A DNA stretch of 7,160 nt, taken from Candidatus Aerophobus profundus SCGC AAA252-L23. Lineage in GTDB: Bacteria > Aerophobota > Aerophobia > Aerophobales > Aerophobaceae. Each line of letters opens with the position of its first letter. Position 1 is the first letter of the stretch. Under the pieces are notes generated by a model. The model searched no databases and was not told where the DNA came from. It worked only from the letters and a program-made list of their open reading frames with translations. Position numbers and translations under genes: made by a program. Positions 5,959 through 7,160 of the stretch are shown here, one piece after another. Where the stretch lies: assembly GCA_000402295.1 (NCBI GenBank), contig AQRW01000099.1, positions 2,705 to 9,864 of the forward strand. The letters are read 5' to 3'.

Positions 5959-5973
5959 GCACATTTTGCACAT
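5959..5973. repeat. GCACAT direct repeat next to the tRNA 3' end
   Basis: GCACAT occurs twice with a TTT spacer (5959-5964 and 5968-5973), ending at the base before the tRNA CCA complement. Short repeats beside an attachment core can be recombinase or arm-binding sites, but this is only a positional suggestion. Confidence 0.3.
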
Positions 5974-6002
5974 TGGCTGGGGGAGGAGGATTCGAACCTC
6001 CG
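5974..6002 (-). tRNA. tRNA 3' fragment (probably tRNA-Gln), likely att site
   Basis: Read on the minus strand this is a canonical tRNA end: T-stem GGAGG (6001-5997), T-loop TTCGAAT (5996-5990), T-stem CCTCC (5989-5985), acceptor 3' strand TCCCCCA (5984-5978), discriminator G (5977) and encoded CCA (5976-5974). The matching 5' acceptor strand TGGGGGA, the D-arm and the anticodon arm are not found in the preceding ~100 bases, which instead encode a TPR-like protein tail on the other strand. The combination U1-A72 with G73 is characteristic of bacterial tRNA-Gln, so that identity is inferred; no anticodon is available to prove it. tRNA 3' ends with the T-arm are classic attachment sites for tyrosine recombinases, and an integrase remnant lies next to it. 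Confidence 0.85.
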
Positions 6003-6228
6003 TCAGCCCATTCTCCCTTGGCCTCACCTGGAGAACCGACCCTTCCTGCGAGCCCTGCAGGGATACGGACTGGCCCTGGCTCATCTCGGGCAAGAAGAGC
6101 AGGCACTTCGCATCTTTGAATGGGGCTACCAGATGTGGTCTATGGATAATCTGGGGCTTCGCTTCGTGATTGATGATCTCAAACAAGGTCGGGACCCCTT
6201 TGAACAGAAAGATGATATTATTTATTAA
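6001..6228 (+). pseudogene. C-terminal fragment of a TPR-like protein
   Basis: The plus-strand frame that ends at the TAA (6226-6228) reads PWPHLENRPFLRALQGYG, then LALAHLGQEEQALRIFEWGY and DNLGLRFVIDDL. This resembles the C-terminal part of tetratricopeptide-type proteins in which LENRPFLRALHGL precedes a helix pair of the G-x-x-x-E-A-L type and a D-N-x-G-x-R motif. The frame stays open further to the left through the tRNA end, but that part is not protein-like and has no start codon. The gene has therefore lost its N-terminal part at about 6002, exactly where the tRNA T-arm begins. TPR domains bind other proteins; nothing more can be said. It is convergent with the metallophosphoesterase, 38 bases apart. 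Confidence 0.65.
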
Positions 6229-6266
6229 GTAAAGGGAAACCATCGGTTTTGATCCCAACCCCTGGA

Positions 6267-7160
6267 TTATTCCTTTTTCACCAGCTTCCTGACTAAATCA
6301 TCTATTTTCCTTGGTCCTTCCAGCAATTTTCTGTCCATAAACAGAGTTCCATTATCGTTCACGTTGACGAACCATTTAACGAGCGTCATTGACCCGTTTT
6401 CAATTTCAATTGCCAGAATACAACGAGGATGTACACAACTGCCAGCATTAATGTATGGTGGCTCCTTCCCGGAAGGAAATACAGAACGGTGAGTGTGACC
6501 GGCCAGCACGATCTGGTTTTTTTCTTCAACCCATTTTATTATTGCTTTCTCAATCTTATTTCGCTTTCTGAAATTCTTGGCCGAACTGGTAGGGTCTTTA
6601 GCCCCACCTAACTGAAGTAACTTCCAGAAATTCCTGACAATGAATCTACTAAACCACCACAGAGTGTCATTCAAGTAATCCACCTGGTGCCCGTGGACTA
6701 AAAAGACTTTGCTGCCGGTTTTTGCCTGCCGCATTACCAGGCCTTCATGCACTATAATGCCCTCAAATAGCGGCTTGTATTTGCCGTCCCGTTCGTCATA
6801 ATATTGGGAAAGATCTTTTTGACATTGCTTGTAGTTTTTCCATCGTCGGTTGTGGTTTCCCCAAATAAGATAAAGACGCTTATTTTGGTAGAATTGGCTC
6901 AGTTTCCAAAATATTTGGCTGTGGGCTTGTTTTATGTCCTCGAATCTGCTATTTTCCCAGAGTTCATCCCCGTCACCGGTTTCAATGTAGGTAAACTCCT
7001 GGTCATAATAGTAATTAAGCGCATGAAAAAAGATCCTTTCATTATGAGCAAAATCATCAGCCCAACTTCCGTCTCCCCGGTGACAATCACTGAAGACTAC
7101 GTATTTATCTGAATTATCAAAAGTAATTTCCTTGGCCTCTTTAAATACTCTGGTCAGCCG
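6267..7160 (-). CDS. Calcineurin-like metallophosphoesterase (N-terminus outside window)
   Basis: The minus-strand frame is open from the right edge to a TAA at 6267-6269, giving 297 visible residues. Internal GTG/ATG codons near 6752 are not the start, because the conserved motifs continue upstream of them. All five metallophosphoesterase signatures are present in order: FSDCHRGDG (Asp25, His27), TGDGDE (Asp63), WGNHN (Asn102, His103), LVHGHQ (156-158) and AGHTH (His222, His224). These ligate a two-metal centre that hydrolyses phosphoesters. The third motif ends in Asn instead of the usual Asp/Glu (GNHN). There is no membrane segment or signal peptide in the visible part, so a cytosolic location is likely. 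The substrate is unknown; possibilities in this superfamily include nucleotides, UDP-diacylglucosamine and phosphoproteins. Only a few N-terminal residues are probably missing. Confidence 0.92.
   Translation of the reverse strand, partial: RLTRVFKEAKEITFDNSDKYVVFSDCHRGDGSWADDFAHNERIFFHALNYYYDQEFTYIETGDGDELWENSRFEDIKQAHSQIFWKLSQFYQNKRLYLIWGNHNRRWKNYKQCQKDLSQYYDERDGKYKPLFEGIIVHEGLVMRQAKTGSKVFLVHGHQVDYLNDTLWWFSRFIVRNFWKLLQLGGAKDPTSSAKNFRKRNKIEKAIIKWVEEKNQIVLAGHTHRSVFPSGKEPPYINAGSCVHPRCILAIEIENGSMTLVKWFVNVNDNGTLFMDRKLLEGPRKIDDLVRKLVKKE

Noticed and set aside
5974..6080. A complete tRNA gene on the minus strand
   Set aside because: Only the T-arm, acceptor 3' strand and CCA are present. No TGGGGGA 5' acceptor strand, D-arm or anticodon arm is found in the preceding bases.
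5953..6258. Minus-strand 101-codon frame over the tRNA/TPR region
   Set aside because: It is antisense to the protein-like TPR fragment and runs through the tRNA end; its translation has no family features.

Overview
The window looks like chromosomal DNA from an uncultured bacterium. Supporting signs are Shine-Dalgarno sites, a sigma-70 type promoter, a tRNA 3' end with encoded CCA, and a tyrosine recombinase. The lineage cannot be fixed from sequence alone. The VIT/VWA protein, the UROD-superfamily protein and the many small palindromic repeats would fit anaerobic candidate-phylum, Firmicutes or deltaproteobacterial-type genomes. The methyltransferase is visibly more AT-rich than its neighbours.

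Layout. Bases 1-573 (+) hold the C-terminal part of a short-chain dehydrogenase, cut by the window edge. Bases 574-921 hold no clear gene but carry a two-hairpin REP/MITE-like element (859-914) and a solo half copy (824-842). On the minus strand follow a small unrecognised ORF (922-1146), a SAM-dependent methyltransferase (1180-2313), a 180 bp gap and a C-terminally truncated UROD-superfamily protein (2494-3255) with a good promoter. Next is an N-terminally truncated VIT/VWA-type protein on the plus strand (up to 4362). Convergent to it is an exported ClpP/SppA-like predicted serine hydrolase (4455-5213, minus). Bases 5214-5528 hold three small palindromic repeats and no gene. A frameshifted tyrosine-recombinase pseudogene (5529-5860, minus) then leads to the 3' end of a tRNA gene, probably tRNA-Gln (5974-6002, minus). 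That tRNA end is fused directly to the last ~75 codons of a TPR-like gene (plus). The window ends with a metallophosphoesterase (6267 to the right edge, minus) that carries all the usual motifs.

Interpretation. There is no coherent operon or pathway. The theme is a decayed integration and rearrangement zone: an integrase remnant beside a tRNA-derived attachment site, several genes missing one end (UROD-like, VIT/VWA-like, TPR-like), and palindromic repeats at or near the breakpoints. Only the methyltransferase and the ClpP-like protein look complete inside the window; the metallophosphoesterase and SDR are probably intact but are cut by its edges. I see no convincing new multi-gene system. 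The most informative signals are the integrase/tRNA/TPR junction and the paired-hairpin repeat with compensated substitutions.
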